The translations under genes and the position numbers were made by a program. A DNA stretch of 64,000 bases, from positions 1,736,001 to 1,800,000 of the forward strand of contig JAINUG010000168.1 in assembly GCA_029706075.1 (NCBI GenBank), in the 5' to 3' direction. The number at the start of each line of letters is the position of its first letter. The stretch's first letter is position 1. The notes under the pieces were generated by a model that was given only the letters and a program-made list of their open reading frames with translations, ran no database searches and was not told the DNA's origin. The stretch comes from Aldrovandia affinis. Its lineage: Eukaryota; Chordata; Actinopteri; Notacanthiformes; Halosauridae. Of the stretch, positions 20,241-31,785 are shown piece after piece.

Positions 20241-21568
20241 TTACTGTAAGAATCTGTTGGGGGCTTTTGTTGGGGATTGTGGTTTTTTGGAGCGGGGAGT
20301 TATTTTGGGCTTATTGATTGTTGTGGTTGTTTGGGGGGGGTCTGAGACTGTCTGGATGGGTTTTGATGGAGGGAGAGGTTGAGGGCTATTGCTAGGTGCG
20401 ATGGAAGTAGGCATTTCTGGTTTATTAACTTGTCTATGTTTTAGTTTAATTTTTCGCTTTCTCCCTTTTACTTTGGACCAGTCGGAGGGGGGGTCTGAAT
20501 CTGTGTTGTCTGAGGAGAGGGTGGGCTCTTCCACCGTGTTGAGGGTTTCCGAGTCCGCCTCCTCCTCGACTGTAGTGGGGGGTGTCTGGGAGTCTGGTTG
20601 TGCTGTAGTTTGGGTAGGTAGTGAGGGAAACTGAGGTGGGTCAGGCTGGGTTGTCGTGGTCGTATTTGATGGGGGGCAGGTTGGGGGTGAGACTGTGGCG
20701 CAGTTCCCCTAGCCCTGTTGCATATGAGAGAGGGCAGTCTCAAAAGAGGTACCCCCTTACCCCACACAAGTTACAGGGTCTAGGGTCCCGGCATGCCCTG
20801 GTCTCGTGCTCTCCTCCACAGCTCTTGCACTTAACCACTGTGCAGACTGCAGGCAAGTGGCCTAACTCACCACATCGCCTGCACAGTTTGGGCATGCCGT
20901 AATAAAAAACTGCGCCCCGATTGTTCCCCAGCGTTAATGGTGCTGGGGATGTGTCTCACACCTCCAACCGACATTGGGTCTGGCTGTAGTTGGACCAGCC
21001 ACTTTCTGGTCCCAGTCCACACCCTATCCTCATCGAGGACTCTCCTTGCCTCGGACTTGACGGAGCCATACCTGCCCAACCACGTTGCAACATTGTGGTC
21101 CTGTACAGCTTCGTTATAGAACTGCACAGTGACCACTTTGCTCTCGGTGTCAGACAGAGGCTCAACGTCAAAGTTTTTCAGGGGGCTCCTATCCTTCCCC
21201 TCTCTAAAGAGGTACCAGAATCTCTCCAGGACATTTGCATTCTTAAAACTGATCTCAAAAATGTCTACTACATTAGGGACCTTTACCAGGCAGTTCAGGT
21301 CATTCGGCAAAAAACCCATACCTTTTTGTAGGACAGCCCTGCTGAATTCAAGACGGGTCATGCTGTTCACTCTCGTCCCAGGGGTGGTTGGATTGGGGGC
21401 AGCACGGTGGTTGTTCTCCCCACCGACCTGTCCGGCGGTTGCTGGTCCGGTGGCGCCCTGTTCAGCTGCGCCTCCAGGCCCCAATCCCGCCATGGTGCCG
21501 GTGGTGGTGCTGCTTCCTTCTCCCTCCCCTGGGTTCCACGTCATTCGGACGGCGAAATGGCGGCGCAT
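20241..21568 (-). pseudogene. Tx1 LINE ORF1 with CCHC knuckles, frameshifted
   Basis: The minus strand starts near 21568. It has a Gly/Ala-rich N-terminus, an RRM-like middle (FEISFKNANVLERFWYLFRE, VTVQFYNEAV) and then two CX2CX4HX4C knuckles around 20795-20890 (CRRCGELGHLPAVC and CKSCGGEHETRAC) plus a CNLC start of a third. The tail (20534-20241) is Pro/Ser/Lys-rich with a basic KGRKRKIKLKHR segment. Knuckles and tail are in different frames from the start, so at least two indels are present. ORF1 proteins of this group bind the LINE RNA. Confidence 0.75.
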
Positions 21569-21569
21569 C

Positions 21570-22424
21570 CCGGGAGCTGGTCAGGACGCCATCTCCCTTC
21601 CTTCTCGGTCGGTAGGGCCCCACCTAGGAAGCACAAAAGGAAGGGACAGCACACCCAAAAATGGTGTTCCTTCCGGGAGGGCCGGAAACTAAGCAGAGGC
21701 CCCGGATGAGTAGGCTGCAAAGGCCTCCTCCAGGGCCGCTGATGGGGAACTTTCCTGCAGGCCGGAGCGACGATCACAGAAGGCCCAAACGGGTGGTAGT
21801 TCGTGGCTGGGCCCCATCGACGTCGTCCGGGTGGCAGGTGGTTCCTCCGGTCCGGCCCTCCGCACTGCCGCTGCTGGCACCTCGTCCTCCGGGATCCGCC
21901 TGGTGGTCCTGCTGCAGGGTGGAGAAAAAGAGCTGGGGAGCGTAGGCCTTGGTGGAGGTCGGCTAGGGTAGGCCCGGTGAGAAAACCCTTTCAGGCCTCC
22001 CCGCCGGGCAGCTCTGCACTCCCCTCTGGTCTCCGGGTCTGGGCGTCCTGCAGCAGTTGTCCGGATCCTGGATGGTGCCTGGTGTCCTGCGGCAGGGGTC
22101 TCCTGGGGTGCTGTCCTGGCTTCTGCGCTTTGAGGTTCAAGCCACTGGTACCTGCTTTCCCCCAAAGCGCTAGGTGGGGTCCGGCCTTGTCCGTCGGCCT
22201 GGGGTTCAAATGGAGCCGCGGACAAGCCACTGCTACTCCGATCTCACCACCAGGCAGAAGGAAGGAGATGTAGAGAGAGGGACAAAAAAGTAGAAAGAAA
22301 AGGGAGGAAATGCACTCTGGGCACCCAACCAATGCACAGCCCTTCGTCTTTATAAAGACGAAAAGCATGTACAAATGCAGAGCAACCCAAGCACTGATAC
22401 TTATAAGCAAGGTATCACACCACA
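21570..22424 (-). other. Tx1 LINE 5' region
   Basis: GC-rich sequence upstream of ORF1 with long but unconvincing open frames on both strands, as expected of a GC-rich LINE 5' UTR. The 5' boundary near 22424 is set where the next repeat starts. Confidence 0.5.
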
Positions 22425-22785
22425 ACCACCGTCGTGATCATGGTATCTCCCCTGCCAGGTAAGTAAACAAACAAACAAACAAACAAACAAACAAACAAAC
22501 AGGAAGTAAACTCAGTCAACGAAACACTTGCTTGATGACAAACACTTTTGCCCTGAATTACATGGAACCACACATAACAGTATAGGCACACTGGTCGCGG
22601 TGGCTTCAACATTCCGCGCGCCGTGACCACAACACACAAAAACGATAACAATAACACATGCAACACAGTTAATAACACAATAACGTAATTAACACAGGGA
22701 GAACGAACAAACACAAATACGTTCCCCCATAATGCCCCGCGCACACATTTCAATTAGCGGCCCACTGGATCGCTACAATATTTAT
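22425..22785. repeat. LTR-like dispersed repeat, copy A (with an (AAAC)n run at 22465-22500)
   Basis: Shares ACTCAGTCAACGAAACACTTG, ACTGGTCGCGGTGGCTTCAAC and the terminal CCCACTGGATCGCTACAAT with copies at 29766-29917 and 37685-38011. The end TCGCTACA is the inverted complement of the TGTAGCGA that starts the large copy at 29573. Copy A retains only this end. Confidence 0.75.
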
Positions 22786-23162
22786 TGGGATGTGTCACCT
22801 TTGTTCCCTCTCTTTTGTGTTCTGGCGCTTGTCGACAGTAAAGTAACGGACTGCAGATAGTTTGCCCCTTGAAGAAAAGGGTGGGTTTTATTTGGCGTGA
22901 GCTATGGCCGTACAGTATCTTGGTAATGAATAAAGATTGATTCGAGAATTCAGCCTGGTCTGTTGCATGTTTTATTATTTTCTTTTTTATTTATTTAACC
23001 TAGCTAGATCGCTACAAATATGTTGTGATTATGTGATAAAAATGCCCTTTTGCTCATAGTTTTGGTCCGGTAATAAAAAATGATAAAATTACTAATGAGA
23101 ACGAATTGTTGCTTTTATTTGGGGTTTTTTACGACATTTCTGTAACCGGAAGTCTATGCCTA
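22786..23162. other. No gene seen; AATAAA at about 22929
   Basis: AT-rich. A GAATAAAGATTGATT sequence could be a polyadenylation signal on the plus strand, but no coding sequence ends before it. Confidence 0.35.
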
Positions 23163-23881
23163 ACCCCGCATTCTAACAGGGGGCGATTAGGCGACGAGCT
23201 GCCGGAAATGCATTGATTCTCTATGAGAGTGAGCGACTTCCGGTGCCTGACCGATTGTCTGATTTATGGGCGTGGCGGTGGCCCAGAAAAGTTGAAAATT
23301 CTGAACTTTCGGGCAATGTTGCCCGGTAAGAGCCAATCAAATTCATGTCTTGCTCTTTTTACCTCCCACGCGGAAACCAACACAAAACCGAAATTTTGTT
23401 CCTAGTTCCGACACTTCAACATGGAGGAGAAACTGATAACAGCGATCTGCAGTAACCCCATACTTTATTTAATCCTAAAAGCATAAATATTTATAGCTAG
23501 ATAAACTTATATGGCCTACATACATCTTATTTAATGTTTGTGTTGGTTAAAAGGCTATTTTTTTATCGCATGGGTACGTTTGGAAAAACGTTTGGAAAAC
23601 GTACCGGAGAGAAATTGCGAGCTATTTCCAGCCCAAGTAAATGGCCGTAATTGCAAAAAGCCTTCTGAGTTTGAGTTTGCGGTTCATAATTGAAGGAAAC
23701 AATACTGCTAGCCAACTAATATTTATAATAAAGATTCTCAAAATCTATGATGAACTATTCGTTTACCATGCAAAAATGTTGTAAGCACGTCGGAAGCATT
23801 TTTGAGGAAGCCAGTCAAGCGTGGTGAACGCCCACTGGGCAATTTATTGGCCTAGTATCGCCCCCTGTTAGAATGCGGGGT
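23163..23881. mobile_element. MITE with TA target duplication
   Basis: Inverted termini ACCCCGCATTCTAACAGGGG / CCCCTGTTAGAATGCGGGGT of about 24 bp, flanked by TA on both sides (23161-23162, 23882-23883). Size 719 bp with no transposase. TA duplication suggests the Tc1/mariner group. It ends directly before the putative host promoter region. Confidence 0.85.
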
Positions 23882-23883
23882 TA

Positions 23884-24076
23884 CTGTCGTTTATTGTCGC
23901 TAGCTTTACACTCCTCATTTCCTGCCTATTCCCATAGTTACAGTGCACACCCTGTGCTTATGGTCGGTAGCTAGCAGCTAGAAAAGTTTGTAAACACATA
24001 ATAAAGGCTAGCCTCCTAGTTACAACAGCATAACAATAGATTGTACGAGGCATACAGGACATCTATTGTAGTACTG
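23884..24076 (+). other. Putative 5' untranslated exon of a host gene
   Basis: No ORF. A strong donor ACTG|GTAAGTAG ends it at 24076. The region before it could be a promoter. The next acceptor is TTTCATTTTTAG at 24463. The start site is not defined. Confidence 0.4.
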
Positions 24077-24463
24077 GTAAGTAGGCAATCTGCTGCTGTA
24101 GCTAATGTAGCTAACCAGCACCAGCAACCTTTCGTTTGCTAACGTTATCTATGTTCAATCAAATATGTTCGATTATTTAAATTATGTGTGATATATCTGA
24201 TTAAATATACGCTCACTCAACTGTCTCACAAAGAAACTCGTGAAATTAGTGACTTGGGAAGACTTACTGCCATTTACTTGTGTCTTAACTAGCTAAGTTA
24301 CCGCGTAATGTAAGTTAGGTAACGTTAGCTATATTAGTATTGCCTCTGGAAGTTGATGTTAGTTAACGTTACAGCTCATGGGAAGCTTGAACTTTGTATA
24401 CGTTTAACATCGCTAATTTAAAATTAATCCTGCCGACAGTTACTATCGTCATTTCATTTTTAG

Positions 24464-24536
24464 CAAACTGAAGACACACTGGAATGGAATCTCATTTAAC
24501 ACATGACATTGAATTGAGCAAGAAGTATGAGGAAAT
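24464..24536 (+). CDS. First coding exon of an unidentified host gene
   Basis: The exon follows a good polypyrimidine/AG acceptor. It has ATG at 24484, encodes MESHLTHDIELSKKYEE and ends in a GTGAGT donor with two bases carried over. A possible next exon starts at 24666 after TTTCGCAG, in matching phase, and reads WLHGWDYLSSTRENTVK. Low repeat content and clean splice signals separate this stretch from the surrounding transposons. I do not recognise the protein. Confidence 0.5.
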
Positions 24537-25037
24537 GTGAGTAGCAATTTATTAAAACATAAACAAATTATTCTAAATGATCTCTTCTTCAGCTACTTTT
24601 GTAAAAAGTGTGTTTACGTGGTGTATATGAAGACGAAAATAGTTTAAAATTGCCAAATTTCGCAGATGGTTACACGGATGGGATTATCTATCAAGTACTA
24701 GGGAAAATACTGTTAAAGTGCTCTATTGTATTTTACTAGCGCCAAGGTTATAACTGGCTCTAAACATAACCCGATATCACAGGTTCTGTTTAGAGCTAGG
24801 TAACATGATTAGGTGACGTTAGCATGTCTAAGTAGCAAAAGATAGGTTAGTGAAGCATAACCATTTTAATGCAGTCTGTACAAATTCTGTCAAACTCTGA
24901 AAACAATAAACATACCATACCATAATGACTTGTTTATATATTTGTCCAGGCATTTAATAATGTAAAGATACAACCTATCTTTACATTACAATGTAAAGAT
25001 AAGTTGAAAAACAATACAATTATTTATCTTGATTCAG

Positions 25038-25152
25038 GCCCACAATGCAGTAGTTAGTGGAAAGATCGAACTCGCGTGTACAGATGAGCAGCGCAGGTGG
25101 AATGAAGATGTTTATCAATTCATGACAAAGAAAAGTTCATTTAAGTTTATTA
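25038..25152 (+). CDS. Further candidate exon of the same host gene
   Basis: After the acceptor TTGATTCAG, the frame AHNAVVSGKIELACTDEQRR then WNEDVYQFMTKKSSFK is open and hydrophilic, with a helical look. The donor is unclear: GTTCAT and GTAACA follow, but neither gives the phase needed by the exon at 48126. Another exon may exist between. The reading frame itself stays open to 25253. Confidence 0.4.
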
Positions 25153-25249
25153 AAATGCACGTAACAAAAAATCACATTTTCTTTTACTGTCTTGAGTTAA
25201 TTCAGAAATTCATTCACATAATCACTATTAGTTTCCATTCAAGTTCAAC

Positions 25250-25514
25250 TTGAGGTCCACCCCACTCCTACACTTAGAATGTTAAGCCACATGAGCCTCA
25301 AGGACTATTTGTGTTGTTTTTCTCTGTATCCCACAATTTTCCAGGAGTTCATCTCGACCGCCTTTTAAGGGGTCAGGGAATAATTTTCCAGTCTCCCACA
25401 TTGGCTCCAATGGTTTTCTGGTTTTTTGATTCCCTCTGGAAAATTCCAATTGTGAAGCGCTGTGTGACAACCTGTTTGTAAATGGCGCTATACAAAAATA
25501 AAGATTGATTGATT
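25250..25514 (+). repeat. Truncated copy of the (ATTG)n-tailed repeat
   Basis: Near-identical to the 3' half of 19045-19644, from GAGGTCCACCCCACTCCTAC to the AAAGATTGATTGATT tail, with a small internal deletion after TTAGAATG. Confidence 0.85.
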
Positions 25515-25515
25515 A

Positions 25516-25829
25516 AACTTCGCTGGTTGACGCCGATGTCTGCCTAGTCTGAGCCGTAACCTCGCAGCTGATTAGCCTTCGCCTCTTCTTAACTGGTGGT
25601 CGTTCATTGGCATGATTCGGGACTCGGTTTTGATTAGGTTTGAAGTTCAGTGCTGCAAGCCATTGTCTTGTTTTCGTCTCGTCCTTGGGCATTGAAAATG
25701 TATCGCGTCGGGTGCCGGACAAGAACATGTTTTCCGAGTCTGATTGTGTTGAAAACAGGCTCCATTCATAAAATCTTTTCGGGAGTTATTTGCGCACCCG
25801 CGAATGGTACATGTTGAGCCCGAAGACAT
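25516..25829 (-). pseudogene. THAP-like zinc finger gene fragment
   Basis: The minus strand begins at ATG 25828 (MSSGSTCTIRGCANNSRK) and continues with CFQHNQTRKTCSCPAPDAIH. After a frameshift near 25690 it reads MPKDETKTRQWLAALNF. Paired cysteines near the start, a later Cys/His set and a Trp before a Leu-rich turn match THAP-type C2CH DNA-binding domains found on host proteins and on transposases. The downstream part is cut by the (ATTG)n repeat. Immediately upstream of the ATG a TIR element has inserted. Confidence 0.65.
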
Positions 25830-26935
25830 TGGCAGTGTCCCAAATTGCATACTTGCGTTCTATCTAGTCCGTATATCAATTACGTAAGTAAACGGTCATG
25901 TGATCAAGTGTGTTGCAAACTCAAGCATGCAACTTGGCAAGTACGCAAAGGATTTACCAGAAGTTCCCTTGGTGAACTTGGGAGGACACAACATCCTAGT
26001 ATGCATGGATGTAGACTTTTATGTACTTACCATTCCCAGTAGTCATTGTGGTTTCTGCGCTGAAGGCAAAGAAGGGGATTTTAAATTATTATCAGCAATA
26101 AAATGGAAGGTAACAGGACAAGGCGGGAGGACTATTTCTGTATTTTTATAGTTTCATGTAATTAGTCTACATTATTTGCGATTAGATATTTAGCTATGCT
26201 GAATTTATGCATATAAATGTAGCTAGCTAGTGATGTAACACTATCTTTGTCACAAATTAACTAACTAGCCTGCGAGCTAGCTAACTGTAGCTGAGTTGTA
26301 ACTTCTCTAACATAACCAGCTAGCTGAAATTCTGATGTTACTACAGCAATATATCTATGTATCAGATTTAACACTGACTAATAAATAAATAAATAGCAAC
26401 AGCTATCTAGTTAACTGTACTGATGGAGATGTAAGTTTGATTTGGTTGATTTATGAACCGATCAGGACATGTTCTTCGATGTTCTGGCAGTGACAGTTGT
26501 CAGCCAACAACCGTGTCATGAGCAAGAAGCTGACTTACCATGTTTTTGTAAATATAATTGACTTTATTGTTGACATTGGCTAACAGTCATTAACAACAAA
26601 AGCTAATGTACAAAGTAATCTTTGGAGCGAATTAAGTATTATTGCTATGTAAGCTTCTCCAGTAATACGAACAAAGCTACTTTGCAACTTGTAAACTATT
26701 TTAGCCCAACTTAAAATTAAAAACTACTGTAACATCAACAAAGCACTTGAAACGTAACGTTAGCTAACTAAAAAGGTAGCTATAAATAAAATGCAGCAAT
26801 GGTATAAAACTACAAACATGTTACTGACTGGCAATGGCTTATCGTTAGCCACGAAAACCACATATAATTGACCCTTCGCTAAACCACGCCCCCCTTAGTT
26901 ATTGTTGCTAAGTACGTCAAGCTTTCGGAGCTAGC

Positions 26936-27216
26936 ATGGCGCTCCCACTGTTGCTAACTGCACTCCCTGGAGAAATATTGTCCAATTTTTGGAAAATAGA
27001 AAAAGTGATTTCAGATAGAAGCAGACAGAAGGGTCTACAATATGCATTTGAAGGTTATATTCAAGATATCACACTGACTCAGCAACAAAATGACGTAAAA
27101 AAAATTAAGATAGAAGCGAAAGCCTACAGATCAGAGTAAAAGTGAACCACTGCATCACCGGGCGATTGAGACAGAGGACAACGACATTAAGGAGCAACAC
27201 TGTTCCTGTAAAGCTG
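26936..27216 (+). pseudogene. SWIM-domain protein, first exon, frameshifted
   Basis: The ORF starts at ATG 26936 (MALPLLLTALPGEIL). The segment RQKGLQYAFEGYIQDITL and then KIKIEAKAY matches the strand pattern before SWIM zinc motifs in YqaJ-type proteins of fish. The frame ends at 27139. Another frame continues with NDIKEQHCSCKAG and meets a GTAGGT donor at 27217; CxC is the first half of the SWIM zinc site. A small indel near 27125 therefore broke the gene. YqaJ proteins are nucleases carried by several eukaryotic transposons, but the catalytic part is not seen here. Confidence 0.5.
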
Positions 27217-27821
27217 GGTAGGTCTCTATTCACTATTACAATCATTAAAAAGCAAAAGCAGTAGGCCTATATAACGTTACATTCAGTAGTAAGTTAGCTA
27301 GCATTAGTCGCCTATAGTGTGCTGTAACGACATTACTCTGGTTAGCTCCACAGGTAGCTCCATACCCTGGACCTCTGTAAAGCAAAAAATATCAGCAGTG
27401 TGTCAGCCCAGTCTTCCACAAGATTTGGGTACTCGGGACTGGGCTTCCCATTGACAAAGTGCTGAAATAGTAATGAAAAAATAGTATTACATTTTGACAT
27501 CAAGGTAACGTTACCCACTTGGTTTTCTAGAGCTTGACTGTAACATCTTAACGTTAGCAAGCTGTCTGGATCACGAATAACAAAGCTAACATTTAGTCTA
27601 ACTTTACCAACGTTGCAACCCGGAGCTGTATATCCAGACCGTAGCCACGTTAGCTTAGCTGGCTAACACTTTTCAGGATTTAATTTAGGTTTTATAAAGG
27701 GAAACAAATGTATATCTCCTTCAAACCTCTCTGGGTAATGAGTGTCACTGTTACACGTGCCCCAGGCACAACGTTTAACCATAATTTGCTAAAAATCCGC
27801 AAAACCAGCTCGAAAATGTGC

Positions 27822-28178
27822 AATTAGATCAAGAGTTCTCTGACTACTCTCAGGTTAAATATGGTATTTAACCTGGTATGGCCCTAGATCCTGCGAGAAG
27901 TGTGAGCTGCCCCCATCAACCCTCACCCCCACGCCAATAGCCCCCGCTGACTACCTAACTCAGACTAACCTTGGACTGACCATGACATGGTCTTTTTTGG
28001 ACATACCCTGTGCCGGCCAGAAGAGGATGGGCTCCCCCCCTTTTTAGTCTGGTTCCTCCCAAGGTTTCTCCCTACCTAGGAGTTTTCCTTGCCACTGTTG
28101 CCGTTAGGCTTGCTTTTGGGGGGTCTAGGCCTGGGTTCCCCCTCTGTTAAGCGTTTTGTGACAATTCTTCAAAAAGAA
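27822..28178 (+). repeat. L2 LINE 3' fragment, deletion-derivative type
   Basis: Matches the reverse complement of 31470-31840, including the abnormal junction ATATGGTATTTAACCTGGTA between RT sequence and 3' UTR. It ends in the conserved CTGTTAAGCGTTTTGTGACAA. It is 5'-truncated. Confidence 0.85.
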
Positions 28179-28512
28179 GGGTCAATTGCATCTTAACCTG
28201 AAAATACATTTTTCCTGTTTACTTTCTATGTTAATCAATACCAAGAATCTTTCACCACACAACCGTATAATAAGCTCATGGGCAACTTTCACAAACACTG
28301 TTGCTTTAATGTAACCTGCGCCAGATGTTTTTCATGCTAAGGTCAGAAGAGTGGTGGCGTCTAAGTACAAGTATGTTTGAAATGTAACAGATTTTAAGCA
28401 CTCTGCATTCTTGTACTCTCGGTAGTGCATTGTTTTGAGTGTACTTGGAAGTGCTTTCTTACAAGTACACGAGAACGCAGGAGGCAAGTATGCAATTTGG
28501 GACACAGCCATT

Positions 28513-29572
28513 ATCTATCCGGTGAAAATTCTAAACATTAGCTACATTTAGCTAGCAACTTGCCTTTGGAGCAAACTAAGTTAGTAACCGTCCCAGAAAT
28601 GTGTTGAGTGTCATGGCAACACCCATGGAAACCCACAGGAAAGTGGTGGATATAACCAACATACAAGTTTTCAAGACTTTTTGCTTTTTACACTGAAATG
28701 TCCAAAACAGTAAAGAAGACGCTGATGAAGGATTGATCCTGAAACATTTGAATAAAGAGGTTTATCGCATGGGCCTTATCGAGATCAGACAAACATGGCA
28801 TGACGATTCTTGGAGCAGACACCAATTGACCACTGTAGCAGGGCCCATGCTCACAGGTGCTGCCAATCAGGCACCTGATTGTCAACACCTGGGGATACCG
28901 GAAGCTCAAAACGAGTCAATACCAACAGCAGAATAAGCTGTTTGGCATTGGCAGAGAAGATTTGGCAAATTTCTTTCATGGGCGCAACCCACATACTCAG
29001 CTGTGCTGCTCATCCCACAAATGCATGTTCCTTACAAATGGGGCACCATTTAAAAGGGAAATAAACAGGCTTTCCAATGCCAAGAAGCATTGTTACAACA
29101 GGGAAATAATCTACCAAACACAAATTTCCCAACTTTTTGTTCCATGTTTACATAGGTTACGATTGGACCACAAAATGGAATATGGCCACCAAATTGGATA
29201 ATTAGCTACATAAATTACAAGTGTAAGATCTATAATCAGACCTTACACTCCTGCCAGACCACTGTGCTCTGCAACTTCTGGTCACCTTGCCTGCCTTCAC
29301 AAAAGGTTTTCTCTTCTCAATCAGCAAATGAATATAAATTAATTTAATTTACAATCCTCATACAACATAATGGACATTTTTCAAGTCATGAACTGAATTC
29401 CAATTCATTTTCAAAATTGACTGAATTGAAATGGAATTGACCATAACCTAAACGGAGAGGTCTTGAATGCATAAGTATTCAACCCTTGGCTATGGAAAGC
29501 CTAAATTACTTCAGGTGCAAAAAATTATAAAATTCCCACAATTCGTTGAATGGACTAAGAGTGGTTCATATT
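28513..29572. other. No gene recognised
   Basis: Several ORFs of 60-110 codons on the plus strand, none with a known motif or splice context. May be intron of the host gene. Confidence 0.4.
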
Positions 29573-29999
29573 GTAGCGAGCGTGCGCGAGGTGATGTATC
29601 AAGAAATAACACAGAGTCCTGCTGCGTTGCAAAAATGGCTACACGAATAGCCACTTTATTAAAAGGCAATAAATATCCGTGTTCCATACCCCGCACAACC
29701 CCGGATAATATCTGGCGAACTTTGCTGGTACAGACGCGTCCTGAAAAGGACACGCCAGACCATTAAACTTCACTAGTCAGCACAACAACCAGGAAATAAA
29801 CTCAGTCAACGAAACACTTGATAGATGACGAGCACTTTTGCCCTGAAATTCAAGGGACTACACTGAACAATACAGGTATACTGGTCGCGGTGGCTTCAAC
29901 ATTTAGCACACCGCGACTAGGGATGCAAATTTGAGCTATTTTTTCGAACTGATAGTCGACCCTCATTAATCGGTTATTATTGGTTAACTGATAAGCTTA

Positions 30000-31436
30000 A
30001 ATAGGCTATAAACAAATGGACGTAAATCCATGAACCATTAAAAATACCGCCGCATATTCAAACATAGGCTGTCTACCCTGCCGTGCTAATCTGATAAGAC
30101 CGCTGCAGTTTAGGCTAGCCTATTCATGAACATTTTAAAATAGCCTAACAGGGAGAAAAAAGCAAATATTAGCCAAAAAATAGGCAGTTTTTGCTGTCAT
30201 GGTCCCGTGAGCACAGCTTCCCCAACACTGGCAATAGAACAACACAGGCAACCTATAATTGGCTACGGCGAGCCCCCCCAAAAAAGGAGACGCATATTCA
30301 CTCGCCCATTGTCAAATAATGTTGAAACACAAGGCCAAGCAGCAAAGTTTCTTAATTCAGCTAACGTTAGCTAGCCATTCCGTTTTGGTAGGTCTATGGC
30401 TTTGAAAGCGTGTTCCACCGGCAGACTTTGTTATATCCGCTGCAGTATGGGAAAAAACGTGGCTAGACCCGTAGATAAGAGTAACGTTATTGTCGGCTAG
30501 GTAAAGGCTACAGCGCTACACCACTTCTTCAAAGATCTCAAGAAGGGAGCTGAAATCGTAGCCCCTAAACAGTTATGAATAATTAACTTATGATTTTCCC
30601 TATAGCGTATAATTATCATTTTCCCTCAAGCAAATGGGTCAAACGCAAGCACATGGATTTAAAATCACCACTCGCGCAACATACGTAGATTCTGCTATCG
30701 GTCGCAGTTACACCTCCTGCTCTGTTGTCCCCCAAATTTAGCTATTGTCCTCTTTTTTTAACTTTTAACACTAGGCTAACGTTATAGCAAGGGCAGTGGG
30801 TGAAAACAGTTTTTTTGAATAAACATGTCTGCACTTTGTTTTAGGGGAAATTGATTGCTCAGGTATAGGTTGAATTAGCGGAAAGTGAGATGTCAATATG
30901 TCTATCCAACTTATATTCACCGCAAATGCCTAATGCATAATATGGTACGCTTGAACTAAAGGCTATTTGAAATACACTTAGCCTACACTTCTGCTTCTTG
31001 TCAGTTTGTTTACACCGTTGTTTGTCTTTGATATATGAGCATGTAGGCTAGTAGATAGGCTATAATGTGCATTAATCATTAACCTAAATAGTCGACATCA
31101 AATCTAGCCAAATACAGACTTGATGACGTTGCATTTTAAAGACTGCGCTCCGGCACTAAAAACATTAACTTAAAAAAATACACTGTCTGAAACTAAACGA
31201 AATGTGAACTTTATTATCAAATTAAACTGTCCACTTCCCCTCTCCTCAAAAATTAACAAAATAGATCAACACACACAAGCCTTTGTAATAAATTATACAT
31301 TTAATTTGTTAATAAATTAACAAAATTTACAAAAAGAAAACTTAGATAGGCTAGAACTGAACATACAATGAAATGTGAATTTTATACAAATTAAACTGTC
31401 CTTTCCATTTACCCCCCAAAAAATAACAAAAATGGA
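30000..31436. other. hAT left non-coding arm
   Basis: AT-rich sequence between the left terminus and the nested LINE. No ORF or motif recognised. Confidence 0.5.
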
Positions 31437-31785
31437 TTAATCAAATCAAATCAAATCAAGTTTATTTGTATAGCGCTTTTCACAACAGAATTGTCACAAA
31501 ACGCTTAACAGAGGGGGAACCCAGGCCTAGACCCCCCCAAAAGCAAGCCTAACGGCAACAGTGGCAAGGAAAAACTCCCTAGGTAGGGAGAAACCTTGGG
31601 AGGAACCAGACTAAAAAGGGGGAGCCCATCCTCTTCTGGCCGGCACAGGGTATGTCCAAAAAGACCATGTCATGGTCAGTCCAAGGTTAGTCTGAGTTAG
31701 GTAGTCAGCGGGGGGGCTATTGGCGTGGGGGTGAGGGTTGATGGGGGCAGCTCACACTTCTCGCAGGATCTAGGGCCATACCAGG

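Larger units (their letters stand above)
16345..22424 (-). mobile_element. Tx1-clade (L1 group) LINE, rearranged
   Basis: A long non-LTR element on the minus strand: 5' region 21570-22424, ORF1 21568-20241, ORF2 19939-16345. Motifs follow the Tx1 style: an APE endonuclease with GGDFN, an RT with KAPGPDGIPAEFY and VPGRSI, and a C-terminal WECSVARRVW-like block near 16800. It is broken by another repeat (about 19045-19644), a fold-back duplication (18631-18877), an RT deletion and frameshifts. Confidence 0.85.
25831..28509. mobile_element. DNA transposon with GGCAGTGTCCC termini and 3-bp duplication
   Basis: Left end GGCAGTGTCCCAAATTGCATACTTGC. The right end, reversed, is GGCTGTGTCCCAAATTGCATACTTGC. 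ATT flanks both ends (25828-25830 and 28510-28512). A 3-bp duplication and GG/CC ends suggest the Harbinger or ISL2EU groups. It carries a SWIM-type ORF and an L2 fragment but no DDE transposase that I can see. Confidence 0.8.

Noticed and set aside
21689..22425. Long overlapping ORFs on both strands in the GC-rich LINE 5' region
   Set aside because: High GC gives few stops in all frames; no motif, and the region lies upstream of LINE ORF1.
22465..22500. Possible CRISPR-like direct repeats
   Set aside because: Simple (AAAC)n microsatellite with no spacers; vertebrate DNA.
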